Of a stretch of DNA of 14,373 nucleotides, positions 1 through 7,273 are shown piece by piece; within the stretch, counting starts at the first letter, position 1, and each line of letters begins with the position of its first letter. The DNA is from DAOUET01 sp034430155 (lineage in GTDB: Bacteria; Chloroflexota; Anaerolineae; Anaerolineales; UBA4823). The stretch spans positions 1 to 14,373 of the forward strand of contig DAOUET010000087.1 of NCBI GenBank assembly GCA_034430155.1. Direction: 5' to 3'. The translations under genes and the position numbers were made by a program. Below the pieces are notes generated by a model. It worked only from the letters and a program-made list of their open reading frames with translations, was not told where the DNA came from and ran no database searches.

Positions 1-72
1 GCAGCCCGCCCAACACCCCCACATATCTACCCCATCACGGCAAATCCCAGAGAGCCAGGAGGGTAAGTTTAT
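1..72. other. Left flank, no assigned gene
   Basis: This edge stretch carries no gene that I can support. On the plus strand the first frame is open from the window edge to a TAA at 64-66 and reads as a proline-rich tail, so it could be the last codons of an upstream gene, but the other two plus frames are also open here, so the reading has no weight. The expression signals of the polyphosphate cluster begin just after it. Confidence 0.3.
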
Positions 73-101
73 TTGTGCAGGTCAACTTTATAGCTTAAAA
101 T
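73..101 (+). promoter_or_regulatory. Putative promoter of the polyphosphate gene cluster
   Basis: A -35-like TTGTGC (73-78) and a -10-like TAAAAT (96-101) are separated by exactly 17 bases, in an AT-rich patch ahead of the first PPK2 gene. Transcription would start near 108 and leave a leader of roughly 110 nucleotides. The -35 matches the TTGACA consensus at four of six positions, the -10 matches TATAAT at five of six. I saw no clear PhoB-type box. This is a sequence match only. Confidence 0.4.
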
Positions 102-200
102 AGGGGAGCATTAAATCAAACGGTATACCATTGGCAACATAGGTTGATTTACAGGGTGGCTGGCCTGATGGATGGTGAGGTGCAACCGGTCTTTCCTGGG

Positions 201-207
201 AAAGGAG
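201..207 (+). promoter_or_regulatory. Ribosome binding site that sets the first PPK2 start
   Basis: AAAGGAG lies nine bases before the ATG at 217. A longer in-frame reading from an ATG at 172 exists, but it has no such site and adds 15 residues that do not resemble a PPK2 N-terminus. The site therefore decides for the start at 217. Confidence 0.75.
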
Positions 208-216
208 TCGTCCGCC

Positions 217-1209
217 ATGCTGGAGAAGATTGACCTCTCTAGGAAGATTAAGAAAAAAGAGTACAAGAAATTGATGCCCAAGTTGCGCAACCAGCTTTAT
301 GCCATGCAAAAAGCTTCTTGGGACGCTCAAATTCCGGTGGTGATCCTTTTTGAAGGTTGGGATGCGGCCGGAAAAGGCACTTCCATCCAAACCCTGACCG
401 GCCGGCTCGACCCGCGCGGTTTTAAACTCTACCCGATCCGGGCCGCCCGCACCTACGAAAAGAAACGACCTTGGCTGTGGCGTTTCTGGCTGAAACTGCC
501 TGGACGAGGCGAGTGGACCATTTTTGACCGCTCATGGTATGGGCGCGTCCTGGTAGAACGTATGGAGAAGCTGATCCCGGAAAGCGAATGGCGCCTGGCT
601 TACCGGGATATCGTTGATTTTGAGCGCACCCTGGCGGATGACGGTTACTTGATCATCAAATTCTTCTTGCATATCAGCCGCCAGGAACAAAGGCGCCGCT
701 TTGAGAAGTTGACCCAGGATCCATTAAACGCTTGGCATGTCGCTCCTGAAGATTGGGAACACCACCGCCAATATGACGAGTGGACCTTAACTTTTGAGGA
801 GATGTTAGAGCGGACCGATACCGAGTGGGGACCGTGGACGATCGTCGAAGCCACCAACCGGCGTTATACTCGCGTAAAGATTTTCCAAAGCATGATAAAC
901 GCTCTGGAAGGGCGCCTGGCTGCTATGGATGCCCTGCCTGACCCGGCCTTATGGGAGCATGTTTCAGATGATTCGGAAGATGAGGCCAAGCTGGCCCAAG
1001 AGCCTGATCTGGCCGCCCAAGTAGAAGGTGCGCCGGAGCCACCAAGCCTTGAAGTGTTGAGTGTCCCTGATGACCAGAACCCCGCCCAAGGGGCCCCTGA
1101 CCTGGCGGAAAGCGAGCCGGAAAAGACGCCGGAAAAAGTAAAAATAACCCCCGATGGTAGCGAACAAACCCGCCAATCTCCACGCCAGCTTGCTGAGGCG
1201 GATGGCTGA
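217..1209 (+). CDS. ppk2: Polyphosphate kinase 2 family protein with a long acidic tail
   Basis: PPK2-family kinase, expected to move phosphate between polyphosphate and a nucleoside mono- or diphosphate in the cytoplasm. From the start at 217 the protein has 330 residues. The kinase core spans about 5-236. The Walker A stretch EGWDAAGKGT is at 46-55 (Lys53) and the Walker B-like FDRSWYGRV starts at 103 (Asp104), followed by the lid region with PEDW. Both main motifs are intact, so the core is probably active. The lid reads EDWEHHRQYDEW rather than the EDWRNREKWDLY form of the neighbouring kinase, which may change substrate choice. Residues 238-330 form a tail rich in Pro, Glu and Asp (24 acidic against 6 Lys/Arg) that looks disordered and is not part of the usual PPK2 fold. 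It is followed 61 bases later by a second PPK2 gene. Older annotations of this family as UDP-galactose-lipid carrier transferase are misleading. Nucleotide specificity (AMP, ADP or both) cannot be read from the sequence. Confidence 0.9.
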   Translation: MLEKIDLSRKIKKKEYKKLMPKLRNQLYAMQKASWDAQIPVVILFEGWDAAGKGTSIQTLTGRLDPRGFKLYPIRAARTYEKKRPWLWRFWLKLPGRGEWTIFDRSWYGRVLVERMEKLIPESEWRLAYRDIVDFERTLADDGYLIIKFFLHISRQEQRRRFEKLTQDPLNAWHVAPEDWEHHRQYDEWTLTFEEMLERTDTEWGPWTIVEATNRRYTRVKIFQSMINALEGRLAAMDALPDPALWEHVSDDSEDEAKLAQEPDLAAQVEGAPEPPSLEVLSVPDDQNPAQGAPDLAESEPEKTPEKVKITPDGSEQTRQSPRQLAEADG

Positions 1210-1270
1210 TCAAGGCAAGCTTGAAGCGCTGCGCGAGTAGGGTTCGGGCTAGACCGGAAAGGAAGACGCC

Positions 1271-2065
1271 ATGTTAGACACTGTCGATTTGTCTTTGGCA
1301 CTGGATGAAGGAGAATACAAGACCTCTCTGATTAAATACCAGGTGGCGCTCAACGCGCTTGGCTATCAAGTCTATGTTCAGCAGCGACCGGTTGCTATGG
1401 TTTTCGAGGGTTGGGACGCGGGAGGCAAGGGTGGCGCTATCAAAAGGGTCACGGAAAAATTGGACCCACGCGGTTATGTGGTTTATTCAATTGCGGCACC
1501 TCAAGGAGAAGATGCCAGCCGTCACTATTTCTATCGCTTCTGGCGGCGCTTACCGGAGGCTGGTCAGATTGCCATCTACGACCGCTCCTGGTACGGCCGG
1601 GTCATGGTCGAGCGTGTTGAGGGCTTTTGCAGTGAGGATGCTTGGAAACGGGCTTACCGCGAAATAAACCAGTTCGAACGCCAGCTGGTAGATTTTGGAA
1701 CGATTCTTTTCAAGTTCTGGATCCATATCAGCAAGGAAGAGCAGGTGAACCGCTTCCAGGCGCGTTCTAAGGATGAGCTGCGCAGCTGGAAGCTGACCGA
1801 TGAGGATTGGCGCAATCGCGAAAAATGGGATCTTTACGAAGAGGCGGTCAACGAGATGTTGTTGAAAACCAGCACCGTGACCGCTCCCTGGACAGTGGTG
1901 GAAGGCAACAGTAAGTGGTATGCGCGCGTAAAAGTGCTCGAAACTTTGGTTGACAAGCTCAGCCAGGAACTGAACTTCGATCCATTCGCAGAAGGGCTCT
2001 TCGATCTTCGGAAAAAAGCCAAATTGGACAAGAAGAAGGCCAAGAAAAGTAAGGCCAGCAATTAA
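1271..2065 (+). CDS. ppk2: Polyphosphate kinase 2 family protein with a lysine-rich tail
   Basis: Second PPK2-family kinase, 264 residues, with an AAAGGAAG ribosome binding site seven bases before the ATG. Walker A EGWDAGGKGG is at 46-55 (Lys53) and YDRSWYGRV begins at 103 (Asp104), the same numbering as in the upstream paralogue, so the two genes look like an old duplication. The lid is canonical (TDEDWRNREKWDLYEEAV, from 176). From 111 on, the wording (VERVEGFCSEDAW, KFWIHISKEEQ) closely resembles the active second domain of the two-domain polyphosphate:AMP phosphotransferases (PAP, class II), so AMP phosphorylation by polyP is the likeliest activity, by analogy. The last 18 residues are strongly basic (RKKAKLDKKKAKKSK at 247-261), which could bind polyP or the acidic tail of the partner. 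PPK1 starts 26 bases after its stop, consistent with one operon. Confidence 0.93.
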   Translation: MLDTVDLSLALDEGEYKTSLIKYQVALNALGYQVYVQQRPVAMVFEGWDAGGKGGAIKRVTEKLDPRGYVVYSIAAPQGEDASRHYFYRFWRRLPEAGQIAIYDRSWYGRVMVERVEGFCSEDAWKRAYREINQFERQLVDFGTILFKFWIHISKEEQVNRFQARSKDELRSWKLTDEDWRNREKWDLYEEAVNEMLLKTSTVTAPWTVVEGNSKWYARVKVLETLVDKLSQELNFDPFAEGLFDLRKKAKLDKKKAKKSKASN

Positions 2066-2091
2066 TTCATCTACAGAAGGTAGAAGTCTGT

Positions 2092-4203
2092 ATGGCGGAA
2101 TCTTCCAAACTAGTGAAAGAGCAGACCCAGGTTGACCTGAACGACCCCGGCCTCTTTATCAATCGTGAGCTCAGCATGTTGGAGTTTCAACGCCGGGTTT
2201 TGGAGGAAGCTCAGGATAACCGCGTTCCGCTGCTGGAAAGGATCAAGTTCCTGGCTATATTGGGGCTCAACCTGGACGAATTCTTCATGGTGCGTGTTGC
2301 CGGTCTGAAGAAGCAGGTGGACGCCGGAGTTACCGAAGTGCCTCCCGATGGTATGACCCCCGCTGAACAAATTGCGGAGATTCGCAAAATAGCTCAGGGG
2401 TTGATGCGAGTGGCGCGGGAGTGCTTGCGAGACGATTTGCTACCCAGTCTCAACAAGGCTGGTATTCATATCCTGGATTATGATGCGCTTAATAAAAAGC
2501 AGGTGGAAAGCGTCAAAACGTATTTCAATGAAGTCATCTTTCCGGTGCTCACGCCCTTGGCTTTTGATCCGGGTCACCCTTTCCCACACATTTCCAACCT
2601 CAGCCTGAATCTGGCGGTGCTCATCCGTGATAAACATGACCATTTTGCCCGCGTCAAGGTGCCAGGCACGCTTCCACGGCTGATCCCCATCAAACGCTCG
2701 TCTGGGAGCGTGCGCCGGGATGGCACCGTCCCTCACCATCACTACTTTGTCTGGCTTGAACAGGTCATCGCCGCTTATATCGACTCGCTCTTCCCGGGCA
2801 TGCAAGTGATTGAGGCACACCCCTTCCGCGTTACTCGTGATGCCGACATGGTGATCCAGGAACTGGAAGCTTCGGATTTGCTGGAAACAATCGAAGAAGG
2901 CGTCAGGCAACGCCGTTTCGGATCCGTGGTGCGAGTCACGGTAAACGACGAGATGCCTTCTCATGTCCGCGAGATCCTGATTGAAAACCTGGAGGTGGAT
3001 CGCAACGATATTTATACGCTGGAAAGGCCGCTAGGTCTTAGCAACCTGATGAGCTTGTATAGCATTGACCGCTATGATTTGAAAGACTCCCCGTTTTTAC
3101 CCAAGGTCCCGGCTTCCCTTAAAGGCGAATCCTATGACGGAAACATTTTTTCTGCTATCCGTAAGGGAGATATCCTTGTACACCACCCGTATGATTCCTT
3201 CCTGCCCGTGGTGGAATTCTTAAAACTGGCAGCCCGAGACCCGGATGTACTGGCGATAAAGCAAACCCTTTATCGGGTCGGACGCAACTCTCCGGTGGTT
3301 ACTGCCTTGCTGGAGGCCCGCGAGAACGGCAAGCAAGTAGCCGTGCTGGTGGAACTAAAAGCTCGATTTGATGAGGAGAGCAACATCGAGTGGGCTAAGG
3401 CGCTGGAGCGGGAAGGGGTTCATGTCGTTTACGGGTTACTGGGTTTAAAGACCCATTCCAAGGTCGCCCTGGTGATCCGCAAAGAAGGGGAACACATCCG
3501 CCGCTATATCCATCTCGCTACCGGGAATTACAACGCCATCACTGCCCAGGTCTATGAGGACATTGGCCTTTTCACCTGCGATGATGAAATTGGCGCGGAT
3601 GCCACTGATTTGTTTAATTACCTGACGGGGTATTCAGCGAAAGAAGATTACCGCAAACTTTTGGTGGCACCCATCAACCTGCGAGCTCGCATGGAAGCCT
3701 TGATCGAACGGGAAATCGAAGCTCACCGGAAGGATCAGGCTGGTCATCTTATCTTCAAGATGAATTCGCTGGTTGACCAAAGGATGATCCAGAAGCTGTA
3801 TAGCGCCTCGCAAGCAGGGGTCAAAGTAGACTTGATCGTACGGGGCATGTGCTGCCTGCGACCGGGCATCGAAGGGGTCAGCCAGAACATTCGGGTAATC
3901 AGCATCGTCGGTCGCTTTTTAGAGCACAGTCGTATTTATTACTTTCGCAATGGTGGCAATGAAGAGATCTACCTGGGGAGCGCGGACTTGATGCCCCGCA
4001 ATATCAACCGGCGCGTGGAGGTTTTATTCCCGCTGGAGGATGCCAGTTTGGTACATCATTTGCGTTACGATGTGCTGGCTGAATACCTGCATGATAACGT
4101 CAAGGTGCGCTTGATGCTGCCTGACGGCACTTACCGGCGCGTCAAGCGAAATTCTAAGGAACAGCCTGTCAATATCCAATCCCTGCTGCTTGAAAGACCA
4201 TAG
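2092..4203 (+). CDS. ppk1: Polyphosphate kinase 1 (PPK1)
   Basis: Makes polyphosphate by reversible transfer of the ATP gamma-phosphate to a growing chain. At 703 residues it is a normal full-length PPK1. The N-terminal domain (about 18-125) opens with FINRELSMLEFQRRVLEEA, followed by the head domain (about 130-315) and the two phospholipase D-like C domains (about 325-690). Catalytic histidines are in place: His455 in THSKVALV is the expected autophosphorylated residue, and His612 in LEHSR is the second one; they match E. coli His435 and His592 by motif. Other family marks are HHPYDSF, LAIKQTLYRV, VELKARFDEESN and GSADLMPRNINRRVE. A modest AGAAGG lies eleven bases before the ATG. The enzyme follows the two PPK2 genes at 26 bases, and a CHAD protein follows at 93 bases, so synthesis, use and probable sensing of polyP are encoded together. 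In E. coli PPK1 is membrane associated; no membrane segment is visible here. Confidence 0.97.
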   Translation: MAESSKLVKEQTQVDLNDPGLFINRELSMLEFQRRVLEEAQDNRVPLLERIKFLAILGLNLDEFFMVRVAGLKKQVDAGVTEVPPDGMTPAEQIAEIRKIAQGLMRVARECLRDDLLPSLNKAGIHILDYDALNKKQVESVKTYFNEVIFPVLTPLAFDPGHPFPHISNLSLNLAVLIRDKHDHFARVKVPGTLPRLIPIKRSSGSVRRDGTVPHHHYFVWLEQVIAAYIDSLFPGMQVIEAHPFRVTRDADMVIQELEASDLLETIEEGVRQRRFGSVVRVTVNDEMPSHVREILIENLEVDRNDIYTLERPLGLSNLMSLYSIDRYDLKDSPFLPKVPASLKGESYDGNIFSAIRKGDILVHHPYDSFLPVVEFLKLAARDPDVLAIKQTLYRVGRNSPVVTALLEARENGKQVAVLVELKARFDEESNIEWAKALEREGVHVVYGLLGLKTHSKVALVIRKEGEHIRRYIHLATGNYNAITAQVYEDIGLFTCDDEIGADATDLFNYLTGYSAKEDYRKLLVAPINLRARMEALIEREIEAHRKDQAGHLIFKMNSLVDQRMIQKLYSASQAGVKVDLIVRGMCCLRPGIEGVSQNIRVISIVGRFLEHSRIYYFRNGGNEEIYLGSADLMPRNINRRVEVLFPLEDASLVHHLRYDVLAEYLHDNVKVRLMLPDGTYRRVKRNSKEQPVNIQSLLLERP

Positions 4204-4296
4204 GTTGGTCAGGCGTAAGGGAGATCGGTTTGGTCGAGGTAATTTAACCGGGCAAGCCAACTGGTTGAGAGGCACGCTTTTAGGACTTGCTTCTAT

Positions 4297-6174
4297 ATGA
4301 TCATGGAGAGGTTATTAGGATCTGAGGAACGCCAACAAATCGAAGCGATGGCGATGGACGCTGGCATAGAGAGCGTCCGCCGGCGCGCCCAATTGTTACT
4401 GTTCTACGATGATGGCTTGCAAACCAAAGAAGTGGCTCAACGGGTCGGTCTCTCGCGCGGGCGGACGCGTTATTGGCGCAGGCAGTATCAGGCTAAAGGC
4501 ATGGGGGTTTTTCCCCCTTCCATCCGGCTTGCCCAAGCCTCTTCGGATGGCCAAGCGGTGGGTGGCTCCCAGGTTTCGCCCCCACCCGAAGCCACTTCTG
4601 CCCTGGAAACTGGCCAGGATTATGCCGAGGCGCTCAGCGTGTGGGACCTGCACCGGCGTTATCACCCTGAGGCCCGCCGGGCTGAACACATCCATGACCT
4701 GGCCCTCTCCCTTTTTGATGAAACTCAATCCATCCATCAGCTGACAAACAACCACCGCCGTTTTTTGGATGCCGCGGCTTTATTGCTTGGTTTGCAGCTG
4801 CCCCCCGGGAGTTCCACGGGCGAGATTTTCAGCCGGCCCATTGCGGATTTGAGCCCAGCTGACCAAAATATGGTGGCGGCCATCCTTGATCACCAGCGCG
4901 GTAAATCTAGTCGCCGTGCTATGGCCAAATTGAGCCTGCTGCCTGTCCTGGAGCGGGAAGCGCTGGTGTTGGCAGCTTTATTACGCATTGCAGAGGGGTT
5001 GGATAGTTCCCACGCTCAGGAGACCACCATCCAGGCAATCGAGAGCGGAGCGGGGCGATTGCAAATTTTGGTAGAGGGAGCCAAAGCCTCCGTGGATGCC
5101 AAGGCAGCTCAAAGCCGCGCCAAGATGTGGGAAGATCTTTTTCAACAGCAGGTATCCGTGCGAGTTTCCAGACCTGAAGATCAGTCCTTGAGCGATGAGG
5201 ATCTGAATGGCCTATATGCCTTCCAGAGACCGGGCGTAGAACCGCGTGACCCTCTTGCTGAAGCCGGGCGTAAGGTGCTCCGCTATCACTTTGCCCAGAT
5301 GCTGCGCCATGAAGACGGCACCCGCCTTGGTGAGGATATTGAGGAACTGCATGATATGCGGGTTGCCACGCGACGCATGCGCGCAGCTTTTGAAGTCTTT
5401 GGGGATGCATTTGAACCCAAGGTCATTAAACGCCATCTCAAGGGTCTCAAAGCTGCCGGCCGGGCGTTGGGACGGGTACGTGACATGGATGTGTTTATGG
5501 AGAAAGCCCAGGCATATTTGCAAACGCTCCCTGAAGATCAACGCCCAGGGCTGGATCCCCTTCTACAGGCCTGGACCCAGGAACGCGAAGCGGACCGGAT
5601 TGAGATGTTAGTGCACCTCGACAGCCCAGAATACCAGACCTTTAAGCGCAGATTTTTCGAGTTTCTCAACACGCCCGGGGCTGGGGCGCGCTCGCTCCCT
5701 CAAGATAGCCCGGTACCCTACCTGGTTGAGCAGGTCGCTCCAGGGCTGATCTATACCCGCCTGGCTGCAGTCCGGGCTTATGACCTGGTTCTTAAGACCG
5801 CCACCATCGAGCAGCTTCATGGGCTGCGGATTGAATTCAAAAAGCTGCGTTACACCGTTGAATTTTTTCGAGAGGTGTTGGGCGAAGAGGCCAAGGTCGT
5901 TATTGACGAAATAAAGGGTCTCCAGGACCATCTGGGAGATCTGAACGATGCTAATGTCGCCTGCCAGATTTTGCGCGATTTTCTGGACAATTGGGAGGAA
6001 CTTCAGTCAGGCTTGCCGCTGAGTGAACGCCAGAATCCTGAACCGGTGGTGGCTTACCTGGCTGCCAAACACGCTGAACGCTATAATTTGATGGTTACTT
6101 TCCAGCAAGCCTGGGATCACTTTAATCGCCCTGAATTCCACCGTAATTTGGCGTTATCCGTTTCGGTGCTTTAG
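4297..6174 (+). CDS. HTH - degenerate Ppx-like HD - CHAD fusion protein, putative polyphosphate sensor
   Basis: A 625-residue protein with three parts. Residues 5-70 look like a homeodomain-type helix-turn-helix of the IS630/winged kind (KEVAQRVGLSRGRTRYWRRQY), suited to DNA binding. After a Pro/Ser/Gln-rich linker, about 105-300 resemble the C-terminal HD-fold half of Ppx/GppA exopolyphosphatase: RRYHPEARRAEHIHDLA near 120-136, AAALLLGLQL at 159-168, AILDHQRGKS, and VLAALLRIAEGLDSS. The expected HD dyad (usually LLHDIG or LLHEVG) is replaced by LLLGLQ, so metal-dependent catalysis is unlikely. Residues about 318-600 are a CHAD domain with both alpha-helical repeats: HDMRVATRRMRAA at 352-364, and LHGLRIEFKKLRY at 507-519 followed by LQDHLGDLNDANVA. 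The conserved basic residues of CHAD bind polyP in studied members. The actin-like catalytic half of Ppx is absent. The ATG at 4297 has no good ribosome binding site, and an ATG at 4303 is equally possible. Its place after ppk1 supports a polyP-linked role. The DNA-binding and sensing functions are inference. Confidence 0.85.
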   Translation: MIMERLLGSEERQQIEAMAMDAGIESVRRRAQLLLFYDDGLQTKEVAQRVGLSRGRTRYWRRQYQAKGMGVFPPSIRLAQASSDGQAVGGSQVSPPPEATSALETGQDYAEALSVWDLHRRYHPEARRAEHIHDLALSLFDETQSIHQLTNNHRRFLDAAALLLGLQLPPGSSTGEIFSRPIADLSPADQNMVAAILDHQRGKSSRRAMAKLSLLPVLEREALVLAALLRIAEGLDSSHAQETTIQAIESGAGRLQILVEGAKASVDAKAAQSRAKMWEDLFQQQVSVRVSRPEDQSLSDEDLNGLYAFQRPGVEPRDPLAEAGRKVLRYHFAQMLRHEDGTRLGEDIEELHDMRVATRRMRAAFEVFGDAFEPKVIKRHLKGLKAAGRALGRVRDMDVFMEKAQAYLQTLPEDQRPGLDPLLQAWTQEREADRIEMLVHLDSPEYQTFKRRFFEFLNTPGAGARSLPQDSPVPYLVEQVAPGLIYTRLAAVRAYDLVLKTATIEQLHGLRIEFKKLRYTVEFFREVLGEEAKVVIDEIKGLQDHLGDLNDANVACQILRDFLDNWEELQSGLPLSERQNPEPVVAYLAAKHAERYNLMVTFQQAWDHFNRPEFHRNLALSVSVL

Positions 6175-6487
6175 CAAAGCACAGCAGCTCGGCAACCGCT
6201 TCGATTTTATGCCGCGCCGGTTGGTGTAGTTTAGAGGCTGGGTTCTGGCGTCAAGGTTTTACTGGTAAGCGCCGGCCGGCTCAAGGGCAGTGGGGCGAGC
6301 AGCGCAGGGAAGATCACCGCTAGACCTCTTTGGGATCCATTTGGGCGATTTCAGCCTCGAGCGCCAATTTTCTTCCAAAGGCTTTTTTGAAAGTTTTTTT
6401 GTGGTTTTGTACCCCCCAAATCTCCAGCTGGCAGTCTTTAGCGGCCTGGATCTTCAAGAGGATGGATTTTTCGTCTTTTTTGAGAGG
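6175..6487. other. Convergent intergenic region, no terminator recognised
   Basis: The 313 bases between the CHAD gene and the phosphoesterase gene end hold no convincing gene on the plus strand and no clear hairpin-plus-T-run terminator for either direction, although T-runs occur at 6383-6388 and 6394-6400. A perfect 10-base palindrome GCCGGCCGGC sits at 6271-6280, of no known meaning. On the minus strand the phosphoesterase frame stays open past its stop down to a TAG at 6320-6322; that is described separately. Confidence 0.5.
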
Positions 6488-6495
6488 TCATTCAT
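6320..6495 (-). pseudogene. Possible small gene or lost C-terminal extension, frame-disrupted
   Basis: Directly after the TGA of the metallophosphoesterase (6488-6490), the same frame runs for 55 sense codons to a TAG at 6320-6322. The encoded residues are protein-like: KKDEKSILLKIQAAKDCQLE, then IWGVQNHKKTFKK, ending EAEIAQMDPKEV. An ATG at 6493-6495 overlaps the phosphoesterase stop and opens another frame (MNDLSKK...), which ends after 13 codons but passes through A AAA AAG, a classic -1 slippery heptamer; a slip there would join MNDLSKK to DEKSILL... and give a 58-residue protein. Three readings are open: a decayed extension, a small gene expressed by frameshifting, or an assembly indel in the A-run. 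No family was recognised and no good ribosome binding site was seen. It may also be chance, because the region is A-rich on this strand. Confidence 0.3.
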
Positions 6496-7264
6496 TTTCG
6501 CTTTTTTCGGATGAGGGTTTGCCCAATACGCTCTCGAGATCGCGCCCCTCAATAAGCATCTGGGCGAAGGCTTCCGGAAGATCGTGCTCGTAGATGGCAT
6601 CTACGGCTTTTTCGACGTCATAAGTTAACCTAAAATGTTCCACCTGTAGGCCTTGCTGGCTGATCTGCAATATGGCGTAGCAGGCGCGCGGGTCGCCATC
6701 GTCGGGCCGGCCGACGCTGCCTGTGTTGATAAACCAAACGCCGTCAACCAGCCGAGCGAATTCCCGGTGGGAGTGACCAAAGATAATAGCATCTAGGCGC
6801 TCTCTAGCTTTAGAAGCCATCTGAGCTAGTTCCCGCAGGCGTTCCAGCGGTGTCTCGGGAGTAAGATGCTCTTCATCGGAAGCTGGGCTGGCGTGAGTCA
6901 GCAGGATGTGCTTGCCTTCTACCTGCAACCAAATTTCCTGGGGTAATGAGCGTAGATACTTGCGGTTTCCCTTGTTGAGATGCTCATCAGCCCATTTAAA
7001 GGCCAGCCACTTCTGGGGCATCTTTGTCTTACGCCACTTTTTCACTTTCTCAGGAAAGCGTAGCACCTTGAGATCGTAATTGCCAATAATGCTGACCGCC
7101 TTTTCCTGCCTCAAGCGTTGCACCACTTCGTTTGGGAAAGCGCCGTACCCCAAAAAGTCACCGATATTCCAGATTTGATTAACGCCATGTTGGTGAGCGT
7201 GTGCCAACACTATTTCCAAGGCTGGCAAGTTGGCATGTACATCACCCAGTAGGGCAACTTTCAT
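6488..7264 (-). CDS. YfcE/MJ0936-like metallophosphoesterase
   Basis: Calcineurin-like phosphoesterase of the short, single-domain kind (Metallophos_2 family), 258 residues, presumably cytoplasmic. All metal-ligand motifs are visible: GDVHAN (Asp8, His10), GDFLGYG (Asp36), GNYD (Asn62), LTHASP (His124) and GHSHREF (His164, His166), followed by FINTGSVGRPDDGD. This points to a two-metal phosphodiesterase or phosphatase; the substrate cannot be told. The C-terminal 35 residues are an extension (DAIYEHDLPEAFAQML...) ending in a polar SSEKSENE. The gene follows the phosphoribosyltransferase by 21 bases, and its GGGGGAGAGGG ribosome binding region is paired in a hairpin with the end of that gene, so the two are probably translated together. 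The frame stays open beyond the stop, as noted for 6320-6495. Confidence 0.9.
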   Translation of the reverse strand: MKVALLGDVHANLPALEIVLAHAHQHGVNQIWNIGDFLGYGAFPNEVVQRLRQEKAVSIIGNYDLKVLRFPEKVKKWRKTKMPQKWLAFKWADEHLNKGNRKYLRSLPQEIWLQVEGKHILLTHASPASDEEHLTPETPLERLRELAQMASKARERLDAIIFGHSHREFARLVDGVWFINTGSVGRPDDGDPRACYAILQISQQGLQVEHFRLTYDVEKAVDAIYEHDLPEAFAQMLIEGRDLESVLGKPSSEKSENE

Positions 7265-7273
7265 GGATCGAAT

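Noticed and set aside
172..216. Longer start for the first PPK2 at the ATG at 172
   Set aside because: No ribosome binding site there; AAAGGAG before 217 and the family N-terminus both favour the shorter form.
1202..1240. Twelve-codon frame MADQGKLEALRE overlapping the end of the first PPK2 gene
   Set aside because: Protein-like wording, but very short and without its own ribosome binding site; could be a frame-shifted remnant of the tail, not supportable as a gene.
4204..4296. Separate promoter or terminator between ppk1 and the CHAD gene
   Set aside because: No convincing -35/-10 pair with proper spacing and no hairpin followed by a T-run; co-transcription is the simpler reading.
4919..5410. 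Long antisense frame within the CHAD gene, and similar long antisense frames within PriA and ppk1
   Set aside because: Shadow frames of GC-richer coding sequence; composition is not protein-like and the sense-strand gene has clear domains.
6271..6280. Palindrome GCCGGCCGGC as operator or terminator
   Set aside because: Single copy, no T-run after it and no nearby promoter; such GC palindromes arise by chance.
6290..6593. Plus-strand open frames rich in Phe in the convergent gap
   Set aside because: They are the antisense of A-rich minus-strand sequence, have no ribosome binding site and resemble nothing known.
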